Shown: positions 43,858 through 53,313, numbered from the stretch's first letter. The stretch: DNA of 64,000 bases from Guyparkeria halophila (GCF_034479635.1 NZ_CP140153.1:689501-753500), one strand, 5' to 3'. Made by a program: numbers and translations. Notes: generated by a model not told the origin, from the sequence alone.

Positions 43858-45387
43858 ATGAAAATCAAGCGAATCATCGCCAGTGACATGCGCGAGGCCA
43901 TGCGCCAGGTACGGCGCGTGTTCGGTGACGAGGCCGTCATCCTCTCCAACAAGCCGGTCTCCGGTGGGGTGGAGGTGATTGCCGCGATGGATTTCGACGA
44001 AAAGGCGATCCAGCTGGCGGCCGCCCAGCAGTCGGCCAGCCGGATCGCCGGCGGTTCGGATCGGCGGACCGCCAGTGCCGAGCGCAAGACGGAGCCGCGC
44101 AAGACGCCGCCCCCGCCGCAACCTGTTGCCGACGAGCCCGAGCCGGCCGAGGCCGAAGAGGCCGCGCCGAAGACCACCGCCGAGATGCTGGCCGAGCGCA
44201 GCCGGCGTGCCGAATCGGTGGAGTCCGCCGCAGCGAGCGAAAACGGGGCGTCGACCGATAGCGGGGAGACCGAAGACGATCGTGCGGCCTTCTCCGAGGC
44301 ACTGGCCGCCTGGAGCGAGCAGCTGTCCAGCCCATCGACCGACTCCACGGCGGAGGATGTGGCCGAGGAGCCGGCCGCCCGCGCGTCCAATCGAACGCCA
44401 TCGCACTGGGACTGGCTGGTCGAGGATCAGGGCGCGGCCGAGGGGCGCCTGTCGACGCTGACCGAGGAAGTGGCGCAGTTGCGCGACCTGTTCGAGCGGC
44501 AATTGTCGGTCATGGAATGGCACCGTTTCAGCCAGGCTCATCCCGCCGAGGTCTCCACCGTGCAACGCCTGCAGGACATCGGCCTGCCGACGGGGCTGGC
44601 GCGCGATCTGGGTCGGGCCGCGGCCCAGGCGGCGCCTGATCGCGCCTTCGTCGAGGCACTCAAGATGCTGGGCGAGCAGCTCGAGCATCGTGCCGATGAC
44701 CCGGTCGAGGCCGGCGGTACCTACGCCTTCGTCGGCCCGACCGGGGTGGGCAAGACCACCACGCTCGCCAAGCTGGCCGCCCGCGCGGTCCTGCATCGCG
44801 GTCGAGACTCGGTGGCGCTGATCAGCACCGACCGCTTTCGCATCGGCGCCCAGGAGCAGTTGCGCAACTACGCGCGTATCCTTAATGTGCCGCTGCATAT
44901 CGCCCGTGACGAGACACATCTGGCGCAGTTGCTCGAGGCCGTGTCCGACCGGCATCTGGTACTGATCGACACCTCCGGGATGTCGCAGCGCGATTTCCGC
45001 ATGATGCAGAAACTCGAGGCCCTGATGGGGGCCGGCGAGGCGGTCAAGCTGCTGCTGGTACTGTCGGCCAATGCCCAGTACCCGGCACTCGAGGACGTCA
45101 AGAAACGCTTTGCCGGCCTGCCGCTGCACGGCACCGTGTTGACCAAGCTCGACGAGACCGTCCTGCTTGGCGGCGGACTGGCCGCCCTGGTGCGTCCGCT
45201 GGCCGGCGCCGACGGCGAGCCGCGTCGCCTGCCGCTGGTTTGCGCGGGCGTCGGTCAGCGCGTCCCGGAAGATCTCTGGTTCCCGAAGGCCGCCGACCTG
45301 ATCAAGCAGGCCCTGGAAATGGGGCAATCGCAACTCGAACACACCGACCGGGATGATCCGCTGTGGATGCTCAATCAAGCCGGATGA
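43858..45387 (+). CDS. flhF: Flagellar SRP-like GTPase FlhF
   Basis: The protein is 509 residues. The B domain (1-~60; MKIKRIIASDMREAMRQVR) is followed by a long acidic/Pro/Ala-rich linker (about 65-185). The N-G GTPase region carries GPTGVGKTTTLAKLA (P-loop), ISTDRFRIGAQEQL and LIDTSGMSQRD. FlhF places the flagellum at the pole, consistent with polar flagellation. ATGA overlap with flhG. Confidence 0.96.
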   Translation: MKIKRIIASDMREAMRQVRRVFGDEAVILSNKPVSGGVEVIAAMDFDEKAIQLAAAQQSASRIAGGSDRRTASAERKTEPRKTPPPPQPVADEPEPAEAEEAAPKTTAEMLAERSRRAESVESAAASENGASTDSGETEDDRAAFSEALAAWSEQLSSPSTDSTAEDVAEEPAARASNRTPSHWDWLVEDQGAAEGRLSTLTEEVAQLRDLFERQLSVMEWHRFSQAHPAEVSTVQRLQDIGLPTGLARDLGRAAAQAAPDRAFVEALKMLGEQLEHRADDPVEAGGTYAFVGPTGVGKTTTLAKLAARAVLHRGRDSVALISTDRFRIGAQEQLRNYARILNVPLHIARDETHLAQLLEAVSDRHLVLIDTSGMSQRDFRMMQKLEALMGAGEAVKLLLVLSANAQYPALEDVKKRFAGLPLHGTVLTKLDETVLLGGGLAALVRPLAGADGEPRRLPLVCAGVGQRVPEDLWFPKAADLIKQALEMGQSQLEHTDRDDPLWMLNQAG

Positions 45388-46277
45388 CAATGCAGCCCAC
45401 CATTAGCGGCCACGACCAGGCCGACGGCGCGCGCCATGCCAATGCCAATCGCCCGGTGCGGGTGATTGCCGTGACCAGCGGCAAGGGCGGTGTGGGCAAG
45501 ACCAACGTGTCGGTGAACCTGTCCGTGGCCCTGGCGCGCGGCGGCGAGCGGGTGGTGCTGATGGATGCCGACCTGGGGCTGGGTAACGTCGACGTGCTGC
45601 TTGGTCTACAGTCCCGGGGCAATCTGTCCCACGTGCTGTCCGGCGAGGCCACGCTTGACGAGATCATGCTCGAAGGCCCCGAAGGCATCGGCATCCTGCC
45701 GGCAGCCAGCGGGGTGGCCAGCATGGCCGGCCTGACGGCCGCCGAGAACGCCGGGCTGATCTCGGCCTTCTCCGGCATGCGCTGGCCGGTCGACACCCTG
45801 GTGGTCGACTCGGCCGCGGGCATCGCCGATTCGGTGGTGCGCTTCGCCGAGGCGGCCAACGAGGTCGTGGTGGTGGTCTGCGACGAGCCGGCCTCGATCA
45901 CCGACGCCTACGCCGTGATCAAGGTGCTCTCGCGCGAACACGACGTCACGCGGTTCCACGTGGTGGCGAACATGGTGCGTGATGCCGCCGAGGGCCGGCG
46001 TCTGTTCGAGAAACTCTCGGTAGCGGCCAAGCGCTTTCTCGATGTGACGCTCACCCACATGGGCTCGGTGCCGTTCGACGATTACCTGCGCCGGGCCGTG
46101 CAGCGTCAGAAGACCGTCGTGCAGCTCTACGGCGGCGCGAAGTCGACGCGGGCGTTCACGGCGATGGCGGACAAGGTCAATCAGTGGCCGGTGCCGCGCG
46201 GACCGCAGGGGCAGTTGCAGTTTTTCGTCGAGCGACTGGTGAACAACGCCGAGCTGGACCCCGAGAACCTGTTATGA
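45384..46277 (+). CDS. flhG: Flagellar number regulator FlhG (FleN), MinD-like ATPase
   Basis: The protein is 297 residues. The deviant Walker A is VTSGKGGVGKTNVSVN. MDADLGLGNVDVLLGL and VDSAAGIADSVV (the last in the Walker B region) follow. The N-terminal DQADGAR resembles the DQAxxLR element by which FlhG activates the FlhF GTPase. It limits flagellar number. ATG at 45384 overlaps the flhF stop; an in-frame ATG at 45363 is possible. Confidence 0.95.
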   Translation: MTMQPTISGHDQADGARHANANRPVRVIAVTSGKGGVGKTNVSVNLSVALARGGERVVLMDADLGLGNVDVLLGLQSRGNLSHVLSGEATLDEIMLEGPEGIGILPAASGVASMAGLTAAENAGLISAFSGMRWPVDTLVVDSAAGIADSVVRFAEAANEVVVVVCDEPASITDAYAVIKVLSREHDVTRFHVVANMVRDAAEGRRLFEKLSVAAKRFLDVTLTHMGSVPFDDYLRRAVQRQKTVVQLYGGAKSTRAFTAMADKVNQWPVPRGPQGQLQFFVERLVNNAELDPENLL

Positions 46278-46996
46278 ATGCACGCGCCATGTATCAGAAC
46301 GTTCAGGCCGGATCGACCGAAGCCCTGGTGGCCAAGCACGCGGACCTCGTCAAGCGGGTGGCCTTTCACCTGCTCGGGCGGCTGCCCTCCCATGTGCAGG
46401 CCGAGGATCTGATTCAGGCGGGCATGGTCGGGCTGCTCGATGCCGCCCGTCTGTTCGATGGCGACAAGGGGGCCTCGTTTGAGACCTACGCGGGCTTGCG
46501 CATACGCGGCGCGATGCTCGACGAGGTGCGTCGCAACGACTGGGCGCCGCGCTCGGTCTATCGGCGCCAGCGGGAAATCGCGCAGACGGTGGCCGCCATC
46601 GAGGCCGACACCGGGTGCGAGGCGCGAGACGCCGAGGTCTGCGAGCGCATGGGCATCACCCTCGACGAGTACCATGCCGCCATCAGTGATTCCTCCTCGG
46701 TCCATGTGGGCTCGCTGGATCACGGCGGCGAGGCGGAAAACGAGACCTTCGACATTGCCGATCCCAACAGCCAGCAACCCGACGAAGCGCTGGCCGAGGA
46801 TCATTTCCAGCGCGACCTGGCCGATTGCATCGATGAGTTGCCGGAGCGGGAAAGACTGGTGATGTCCCTGTACTATGTCGAGGAACTCAACCAGAAAGAG
46901 ATTGGCGCGGTGCTCGGCGTCAGTGAGTCGCGCGTCTGTCAGATTCACAACAAGGCGATCATGCGGCTCAAGACCGCGATGAACGCCTGGAAATAG
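46274..46996 (+). CDS. fliA: Flagellar sigma factor FliA (sigma-28)
   Basis: The protein is 240 residues. Region 2 contains DLIQAGMVGLLDAARLFD and FETYAGLRIRGAMLDEVR. Region 3 contains WAPRSVYRRQREIAQTV, and region 4 contains LNQKEIGAVLGVSESRVCQIH. It directs late flagellar and chemotaxis transcription. ATGA overlap with the flhG stop. Two sigma-28-like sites are visible in the window, at 2632 and 47018. Confidence 0.97.
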   Translation: MNARAMYQNVQAGSTEALVAKHADLVKRVAFHLLGRLPSHVQAEDLIQAGMVGLLDAARLFDGDKGASFETYAGLRIRGAMLDEVRRNDWAPRSVYRRQREIAQTVAAIEADTGCEARDAEVCERMGITLDEYHAAISDSSSVHVGSLDHGGEAENETFDIADPNSQQPDEALAEDHFQRDLADCIDELPERERLVMSLYYVEELNQKEIGAVLGVSESRVCQIHNKAIMRLKTAMNAWK

Positions 46997-47007
46997 GGCG
47001 CCGGGTG

Positions 47008-47044
47008 CGGAAAAGGCTCAATCTTTTCCGGTCGGCGCCGATAG
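47008..47044 (+). promoter_or_regulatory. Candidate sigma-28 promoter for cheY, overlapping an inverted repeat
   Basis: TCAATCTT (47018-47025), 11 bases, then GCCGATAG (47037-47044); the -10 has one mismatch from GCCGATAA and the -35 is weak. An 8-bp perfect inverted repeat CGGAAAAG/CTTTTCCG (47008-47015 with 47023-47030) overlaps the -35. It lies 66 bases before the cheY ATG. Confidence 0.45.
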
Positions 47045-47109
47045 ACCCTCATACCCACGTTCGAACAAGGCAACCTGCCTGGTACTGACAAACGATCCCA
47101 GGGGCGAAA

Positions 47110-47496
47110 ATGGACCGAAACATGAAGATCCTCGTGGTGGATGATTTCTCCACGATGCGCCGGATCATCAAGAACCTCCTCAAGGAGCTTGGCTTCACCA
47201 ACCTCGAGGAGGCCGATGATGGCCAGACGGCACTGCCACTGCTCAGGCAGGGCAATTTCGATTTCCTCGTGACCGACTGGAACATGCCGGGAATGACCGG
47301 CATCGACCTGCTGCGGGCGGTCCGTGCCGATCCGAACCTCGCCAGTCTGCCGGTGCTCATGGTGACCGCCGAGGCCAAGCGGGAACAGATCGTGCTCGCC
47401 GCCCAGGAGGGCGTGAACGGCTATATCGTCAAGCCGTTCAACGGGGCCACGCTCAAGGAGAAGATCGACAAGATCTTCGAACGCGTCGAATCATAG
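47110..47496 (+). CDS. cheY: Chemotaxis response regulator CheY
   Basis: The protein is 128 residues, a single receiver domain. The acidic pocket is [10 protein letters not shown], the phosphoacceptor Asp56 is in [11 protein letters not shown], Thr is in VTAEAKRE, and Lys is in YIVKPFN. Phospho-CheY binds FliM. It is the first gene of the chemotaxis run after fliA. Confidence 0.97.
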   Translation: MDRNMKILVVDDFSTMRRIIKNLLKELGFTNLEEADDGQTALPLLRQGNFDFLVTDWNMPGMTGIDLLRAVRADPNLASLPVLMVTAEAKREQIVLAAQEGVNGYIVKPFNGATLKEKIDKIFERVES

Positions 47497-47505
47497 GGGC
47501 GCGGG

Positions 47506-48276
47506 ATGACTCAAGCAGACGAACAGGATTTCCAGCCGGTGGTCGGCCGCGAAAAGCGATTGGCCGACGCCCGCGCCTTGGTCGAGGCGATCGAGAACGA
47601 GGATTCGCCGAGCGAGGCGCAGCTGATCGGTGAGCTCACGGCGGCCTACTCGGGCAACATCTTCGACGAGGTCGGTCGGATGACGCGCGAGGTGCACGAC
47701 ACCCTCAGGAGCTTTGCCGAGGACGAGCGTCTCGGGGCACTGGCCGAAGACGAGATGCCGGACGCGCGTGATCGCCTGCGTTACGTGATAACCCTGACCG
47801 AGCAGGCGGCGACACGCACCTTGACGGTCACCGAAGAGGCCACGCCCACGGCCGAGCAGATCGTCGAGCGCTCGCAGCGGCTCAAGGACGAGTTGGCTAA
47901 AGTCGCCGCCAGCGAGGCCGATAACGCCCGTCTGAGTGGCGTGGTCGACTCGATGACCCGCTACCTGGATTCGACCACCCGCTGTGGCGAGCAGCTCAAG
48001 GGTCAGTTCACCGAGATCATGATGGCCCAGGAGTTTCAGGATCTGTCCGGTCAACTGCTGATGCGAGTGATCGACCTGCTCGAGCAGCTCGAGGAAAAGC
48101 TGGTCGGGCTGTTGCAGATCACCGCGCCGGTTCGCAACGCCAAGGGAGGGGACGGCAAGACCGCCCCGGCCGAGCGTGCCGAGGATGGCGTCGGGCCGCA
48201 GTTGCCCCACGCGGGCGACAACGTGGTCAAGAATCAGGACGACGTCGACGATCTACTCGCCAGCCTGGGTTTCTGA
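47506..48276 (+). CDS. cheZ: CheY phosphatase CheZ
   Basis: The protein is 256 residues, a long helical hairpin. The active-site region MMAQEFQDLSGQLLMRVIDLL holds the catalytic Gln (MAQEFQDLSGQ). The C-terminal peptide QDDVDDLLASLGF is the CheY-binding tail. The N-terminal 60 residues are less conserved. It starts nine bases after cheY. Confidence 0.96.
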   Translation: MTQADEQDFQPVVGREKRLADARALVEAIENEDSPSEAQLIGELTAAYSGNIFDEVGRMTREVHDTLRSFAEDERLGALAEDEMPDARDRLRYVITLTEQAATRTLTVTEEATPTAEQIVERSQRLKDELAKVAASEADNARLSGVVDSMTRYLDSTTRCGEQLKGQFTEIMMAQEFQDLSGQLLMRVIDLLEQLEEKLVGLLQITAPVRNAKGGDGKTAPAERAEDGVGPQLPHAGDNVVKNQDDVDDLLASLGF

Positions 48277-48324
48277 CCCGGTCGGTGGAGGGAAATGCCG
48301 GGCCCAGGTGGCCGGGCGGGAACG

Positions 48325-48352
48325 TGGCACATCCCCGTTGGGGGTGTCACAG
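48325..48352 (+). other. Hairpin between cheZ and cheA
   Basis: ACATCCCC-GTT-GGGGGTGT forms a GC-rich stem, with GTG/CAC outside, 19 bases before the cheA ATG. No T-run follows. It may tune cheA translation or mRNA stability. Confidence 0.35.
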
Positions 48353-48370
48353 AGCGCATGAGAGGCAAGC

Positions 48371-50482
48371 ATGGCATTCGAACCGGACAACGAGCTGTTG
48401 CAGGACTTCCTGATTGAGGCCGGTGAGCTGCTCAACGGGCTGGATGAACAGCTGATCGAGCTGGAGCAGTCGCCTGATGACGCGGACCGGCTCAATTCGG
48501 TGTTCCGCGCCTTCCACACCATCAAGGGTGGGGCCGGCTTCCTCGAGGTCCATCCGCTGGTGGAGGTCTGTCACCGGGCAGAGGACATCTTCAACCTGCT
48601 GCGCAACCAGGAAATCACCATGAACAGCCGGATCATGGACGTGATGCTGCAGGTGATCGACGTGCTCAATGACATGTTCGATTCCCTGCGCGGCGGACAG
48701 TACCCGGAAGACGTTTCCAAGGCCTTCCTCAAGGAAATCGAAGCGTTGGCGCATCAGGATGCGGCCGCGCCGCCGGCTGCTTCCGCCCCGAGCGAGCCCG
48801 TACCGAGTGACGACACCCCGGCCGCCGAACCGACCGCAGTGGCCGAGGAGGACGATGCCTTCGACCGCATGCTGGCCGACCTGGACGCGGCCGAGTCCGA
48901 GGCGCCAGCGGCAAGCGGTGGTGCGGGTGATGACCTGATCAGCGACGACGAGTTCGAGAGCCTGCTCGACGAGCTGCACGGCAAGGGCAAGTTCCAGGCC
49001 CCGGCGCCGGAAGCCGATCCGGCTGCCGCCGAAAAGGCGGCAGGTGCCGCGGATTCCGACGAGATCACCGACGAGGAGTTCGAGGCGGTGCTCGATGAGC
49101 TTTACGGCAAGGGCAAGGGGCCGACCGTGACCGCACCGCAGGCCGACGAAGAGCCGGCCGAGGCTGCGCCCGAGCCCAAGGCTGAAACCAAGCCCGAACA
49201 GCCGCCCGCCAAGCCCGCGGCACCGGCCAAGCCCGCCGCCAAGTCCCAGGACAACCCCAAGGCGGCAGAGGCGCACAAGGCACCGGTGGAAACCACCGTG
49301 CGCGTGGACACCGAGCGGCTCGACAGCATCATGAACCTGGTGGGCGAGCTGGTGCTGGTGCGCAATCGCATGAACACCCTCAAGACGACCTTCGAGAACG
49401 AAGAGATCTCCTCGGTGATCGCCACGCTCGACATGGTGACCTCCGATCTGCAGGGGGCGGTGATGAAGACCCGAATGCAGCCGGTCAAGAAGGTCTTCGG
49501 CCGCTTCCCGCGCGTCGTGCGGGATACCGCGCGCACCTTGGGCAAGGAGGTCAACCTCGAACTCGAGGGCGAGGACACCGATCTCGACAAGAATCTGGTC
49601 GAGGCGCTCGCCGATCCCTTGATCCACCTGGTGCGCAATGCCGTCGACCACGGCATTGAGATGCCGGATGCCCGCGAGGCCAATGGCAAGGACCGGGCCG
49701 GCACCGTGTTGCTGTCGGCCGCCCAGGAGGGCGACCACATCCGTCTGTCCATCCAGGACGATGGTGCCGGGATGGACGCCGAGGTGCTGCGTCGCAAGGG
49801 CGTCGAGAAAGGGATCGTCGATCCCGACACCGCCGAGCGCCTCACCGACCAGGAATGCTTCGAGCTGATCCTGCACCCGGGCTTTTCCACCAAGGATCAG
49901 ATCTCGGATATCTCCGGCCGCGGCGTGGGCATGGACGTGGTCAAGACCGCGATCACCAAGCTTTCGGGCACCATCAGCATCGACTCGGCGCAAGGCGAGG
50001 GTACCCAGATCAACATCAAGGTGCCGCTGACGCTGGCCATCCTGCCGACGCTGATGGTGATCGTCTCCGGGCGCAAGTACGCCATTCCGCTGTCGGTGGT
50101 CAACGAGATCTTCGAGATGGCCGACAAGGAAGTGAACGTCGTCGACGGTCAGTCGACCATCACCGTTCGCGATCGTGCCGTGCCGCTGTTCCGCATGACC
50201 GATTGGCTGGCCCTGCGTGGCGAGAAGCCAGGCACGCGCTGCGAGACCGACCAGGTGGTCATGGTCCAGCATGGTGCGCAACTGATGGCCCTGGTGGTCG
50301 ACTCGGTCATCGGTCAGGAGGAAGTGGTGATCAAGCCGCTGGGCGAGCTGCTGCGGGTGGTCGATGGTTTTGCCGGTGCGACCATCACCGGCGACGGGCA
50401 TATCGCCCTGATCCTCGACCTGCCGGGCATGGTGCGCCGCAACACGGGCCGTGGTCGTCAACGTCTGCGCTCGGTGGCCTGA
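48371..50482 (+). CDS. cheA: Chemotaxis histidine kinase CheA
   Basis: The protein is 703 residues. The P1 Hpt domain carries the phosphorylated His49 in RAFHTIKGGAGFL. A linker of about 190 residues holds three related short acidic motifs near 160-176, 190-208 and 232-250. P3 dimerisation begins at VRVDTERLDSIMNLVGELV. The P4 kinase has HLVRNAVDHGIE, DDGAGMD and GRGVGMDVVK, and P5 is a CheW-like domain from about 560. The linker motifs match the region that in Vibrio CheA binds ParC/ParP; parA and a parP-like gene follow. Confidence 0.97.
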   Translation: MAFEPDNELLQDFLIEAGELLNGLDEQLIELEQSPDDADRLNSVFRAFHTIKGGAGFLEVHPLVEVCHRAEDIFNLLRNQEITMNSRIMDVMLQVIDVLNDMFDSLRGGQYPEDVSKAFLKEIEALAHQDAAAPPAASAPSEPVPSDDTPAAEPTAVAEEDDAFDRMLADLDAAESEAPAASGGAGDDLISDDEFESLLDELHGKGKFQAPAPEADPAAAEKAAGAADSDEITDEEFEAVLDELYGKGKGPTVTAPQADEEPAEAAPEPKAETKPEQPPAKPAAPAKPAAKSQDNPKAAEAHKAPVETTVRVDTERLDSIMNLVGELVLVRNRMNTLKTTFENEEISSVIATLDMVTSDLQGAVMKTRMQPVKKVFGRFPRVVRDTARTLGKEVNLELEGEDTDLDKNLVEALADPLIHLVRNAVDHGIEMPDAREANGKDRAGTVLLSAAQEGDHIRLSIQDDGAGMDAEVLRRKGVEKGIVDPDTAERLTDQECFELILHPGFSTKDQISDISGRGVGMDVVKTAITKLSGTISIDSAQGEGTQINIKVPLTLAILPTLMVIVSGRKYAIPLSVVNEIFEMADKEVNVVDGQSTITVRDRAVPLFRMTDWLALRGEKPGTRCETDQVVMVQHGAQLMALVVDSVIGQEEVVIKPLGELLRVVDGFAGATITGDGHIALILDLPGMVRRNTGRGRQRLRSVA

Positions 50483-50485
50483 CCG

Positions 50486-51562
50486 ATGCCGATACGCCTT
50501 CTGATCGTCGACGACTCGCTGTTCTTCCGTCGCGCGCTGCGAGAGGTCTTCTCCAGCGATCCGCGCCTGGAGGTCGTGGGCGAGGCGTCCAACGGGCGCC
50601 AGGCCGTGCTCAAGGCCTGCGAACTCAAGCCCGATATCATCACCATGGACGTCGAGATGCCGATCATGGACGGCATCTCGGCGGTACGGCGCATCACCGA
50701 ACGCTGTCCGACCCCGATCCTGATGCTCTCGGCACTGACAAAGGCCGGGGCCGAGGCCACGCTGGATGCCATCGATGCCGGCGCGGTCGACTTCTTCCCC
50801 AAGAACGGCGATGACCCCGAGGACACGCTGGCCCGCTCCGGGCGGCGTCTGTGTTCCCGGGTACGGATGCTGGCGCTGCGCTCGCAGCGGGAATCGGCGT
50901 CCTCTCCCGGCAGCGCCCGCCCGGACGCCTCGCCGGCCACGGCCGAACCGCGCCCGCGCAGCGGGCGGAGCGCGCCCAGCGGTTTTCTCAGTCGACAGGG
51001 CCTGGTGGTGATTGGCGCCTCGACCGGGGGGCCGGCGGCGGTGCCGGCGGTACTCGGCAAGTTGCCGCCGGATTTCTCCGTGCCGATCGTGATCGCCCAG
51101 CACATGCCCGGCGCCTTTACCGGCCCGTTCGCGCAGCGGCTGAACGACTCCATGCCGATTCGCGTGGTCGAGGCCTCCGACGGCGAAATGCTGCGTCCGG
51201 GCACCGCCTACGTCATCCCGGGTGGCCGGCACGGTGAGCTGGCCGGGCGACCCGGTGCCTACAAACTCAATCTGCGCGACCCGGTGGCCGATGAACATTA
51301 CCGGCCGAGCGTGAGCCTGGCGTTCTCCTCCGCCGCCGGCGTCGCCGGTGACGACCTGTTGGCGGTGGTCCTCACCGGCATGGGGGACGATGGGGCCGAC
51401 GGGGCTCGAAAGATTACCGCGGCACGCGGTCATGTCTGGGCACAGGATCAGGCGACCAGTGTCATCTACGGGATGCCGGCGGCCGTGGCCAAGGCGAACC
51501 TGGCCGAATCGATCCTGCCGCTGGGACAGATCGGCGCGGCCGTCGGAGGGGCGTTGCGATGA
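50486..51562 (+). CDS. cheB: Chemotaxis methylesterase/glutamine deamidase CheB
   Basis: The protein is 358 residues. The receiver domain has IVDDSLFFRR and the phosphoacceptor Asp in ITMDVEMPIMDG. A Ser/Pro/Arg-rich linker precedes the catalytic domain with Ser in IGASTGGPAAV, His in QHMPGAFTG and Asp in MGDDGADGA. It removes methyl groups from chemoreceptors. It starts three bases after cheA and overlaps parA by four. Confidence 0.97.
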   Translation: MPIRLLIVDDSLFFRRALREVFSSDPRLEVVGEASNGRQAVLKACELKPDIITMDVEMPIMDGISAVRRITERCPTPILMLSALTKAGAEATLDAIDAGAVDFFPKNGDDPEDTLARSGRRLCSRVRMLALRSQRESASSPGSARPDASPATAEPRPRSGRSAPSGFLSRQGLVVIGASTGGPAAVPAVLGKLPPDFSVPIVIAQHMPGAFTGPFAQRLNDSMPIRVVEASDGEMLRPGTAYVIPGGRHGELAGRPGAYKLNLRDPVADEHYRPSVSLAFSSAAGVAGDDLLAVVLTGMGDDGADGARKITAARGHVWAQDQATSVIYGMPAAVAKANLAESILPLGQIGAAVGGALR

Positions 51563-52395
51563 AGATCTGGGCAGTTGCCAATCAGAAGGGTGGGGTGGGC
51601 AAGACCACCACCAGCGTGAGCCTGGCCGGTCACCTTGCCCGCGAGGGTAAGCGGGTGTTGCTGGTCGACCTTGATCCGCACGGCTCGATGACGGTCTATT
51701 TCGGCATGGAACCCGAGGCCCCGGGCGCCAGTGTCTACTCGCTGTTCAAGTCGGCCGCCGAGGGCCAGCCGCTCGACCCGGCGCGCGTGGTCCACCCCAC
51801 GGCGTTCGACGGCATCAGCCTGATGCCTGCCTCGACGGCCCTGGCGACCCTGGATCGTCAGCTGGGCATGCGCGACGGCATGGGGCTGGTGCTCAAGCGT
51901 TCGATCGACCGCATCCGCGACGATTACGATTACGTGCTGATCGATTGCCCGCCCATCCTGGGCGTGACCATGGTCAACGCCCTGGCGCTGGCGGAATTCC
52001 TGATCGTGCCGGTGCAAACCGAGTTCCTGGCGCTCAAGGGTCTCGAGCGGATGTTGCGAACCCTGGCGATGGTGCAGCGCTCGCGGCGCCAGCGACTGGA
52101 ATACGTGATCCTGCCGACCATGTTCGACCGTCGCACCCGCGCCTCGCACGACACGCTGCGTCTGCTGCACGATCGTTACCACGACGATGTCTGGACCGAT
52201 GTCATTCCGATCGATACCCAGTTCCGCGAAGCGAGTCGCCAGGGCAAGCCCTTGCCGATGATTCAACCCGACGCCCGCGGCAGCGAGGCGTACAAACAGT
52301 TTCTTCACTGGCTGGAAGCCCATGTCGGCGGGCAGGCGATGGCCCCGGCTGCCGAACTGGGCGCCAGCGGTGCCCGTCTGCAGGAGTCCCGCTGA
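51559..52395 (+). CDS. ParA-family ATPase for chemotaxis-array positioning (ParC-like)
   Basis: The protein is 278 residues. Deviant Walker A NQKGGVGKTTTSVSLA, LLVDLDPHGSMTVYF and LIDCPPILGVTMVNAL mark a ParA/MinD ATPase. In Vibrio and Pseudomonas the homologue next to cheB (ParC) places chemotaxis arrays at the old pole. The C-terminal 25 residues are Ala/Gly-rich. TGATG overlap with the next gene. Confidence 0.9.
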   Translation: MKIWAVANQKGGVGKTTTSVSLAGHLAREGKRVLLVDLDPHGSMTVYFGMEPEAPGASVYSLFKSAAEGQPLDPARVVHPTAFDGISLMPASTALATLDRQLGMRDGMGLVLKRSIDRIRDDYDYVLIDCPPILGVTMVNALALAEFLIVPVQTEFLALKGLERMLRTLAMVQRSRRQRLEYVILPTMFDRRTRASHDTLRLLHDRYHDDVWTDVIPIDTQFREASRQGKPLPMIQPDARGSEAYKQFLHWLEAHVGGQAMAPAAELGASGARLQESR

Positions 52396-53285
52396 TGGCC
52401 GCCGAGAAACAGCACGACAGCCGGCAACCGATCGTCGACCAGGACGCCGCGATCACCGCCTACCTCGATGGGCTGTTGCGCGATCCGGATGCCGACGAGG
52501 CGACGGAGGGCAGCGCGCCGCGCAAGTCGCCGGGTCTCAAGGTGATCAATGTGCCGGATTCGCCGGCCGCCAGCGCACCGCCGGTCGAGGAAAGCCCGGC
52601 GGCGGCGGGTGACGACGTCCCGTCGGGGTCGGCCGCGACTGATGCAGTCCCTCATGCTCCCGACATCGACTCGTCGACGTCGTCGACCGAGCCCGAGGAG
52701 ATGGGCGAGGTCGCAGACGGGGTCGGTGTCCCGGAGCCGGTCGCAGCCGAGATGCCCGTTGAACAGGCGCCGGTGGCGGTTGCCGAGACGGTCGACCCGA
52801 CCGAGGCCTCGCCCGAAGCGGACCCTACGCCAGCCGAGGCCAGTGACTCGAGTCAGGCGGCGGAGGATGCCTGCTGGGGCTGGTTGCGTATCGGCGGAAT
52901 GACCATGGCGATTCCCGCCGATGCGATCGACTCGCGACACCCCGAGCCGGCGCTTGAGCCAGTGCCCGGTGCGCCGTCACAGGTGGCCGGCTCCCTGTCC
53001 CTCGAGGGGCGTCCGCGCCTGATCCTGTCGCTGGCCGCGGTCACGGGCCTGCGGGAGCGTGCCGATGCCGAGACGGAGGTATTCCTGTTGGGCAAGGGGG
53101 GCTTGTGGGGGGTGGCCGGCGAGCGTGTCGAGCAGCCGCCCGAACTGAATGACGAGTCCGTGGAGTGGCGCAATGAGACCCAGCGGGCGGCGCGTCGTCA
53201 GTGGCTTGCGGGAACGGCCTCGGCGGCGGGCGTGGCCGTACTTGACGTGGCTGGCCTGCGGGCGGCCCTGAAGGCGTCCCGGTAG
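52395..53285 (+). CDS. ParP-like protein with C-terminal CheW-type domain
   Basis: The protein is 296 residues. Residues 1-150 are acidic, Pro/Ala/Glu-rich and probably disordered, apart from a short helix DAAITAYLDGLLRDPD. Residues about 155-296 form a CheW-like (AIF) domain (WLRIGGMTMAIPADAID and EGRPRLILSLAAVTGL). The architecture and place between parA and cheW match ParP, which links ParC to CheA. The start overlaps the parA stop. Confidence 0.8.
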   Translation: MAAEKQHDSRQPIVDQDAAITAYLDGLLRDPDADEATEGSAPRKSPGLKVINVPDSPAASAPPVEESPAAAGDDVPSGSAATDAVPHAPDIDSSTSSTEPEEMGEVADGVGVPEPVAAEMPVEQAPVAVAETVDPTEASPEADPTPAEASDSSQAAEDACWGWLRIGGMTMAIPADAIDSRHPEPALEPVPGAPSQVAGSLSLEGRPRLILSLAAVTGLRERADAETEVFLLGKGGLWGVAGERVEQPPELNDESVEWRNETQRAARRQWLAGTASAAGVAVLDVAGLRAALKASR

Positions 53286-53313
53286 TCGTGGCGGCGATCC
53301 AAGAGGTGAACAG

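Noticed and set aside
48320-48345. Sigma-54 site before cheA (TGGCAC present)
   Set aside because: The GC element is not at the required 10-base distance; the sequence is better explained as a hairpin.
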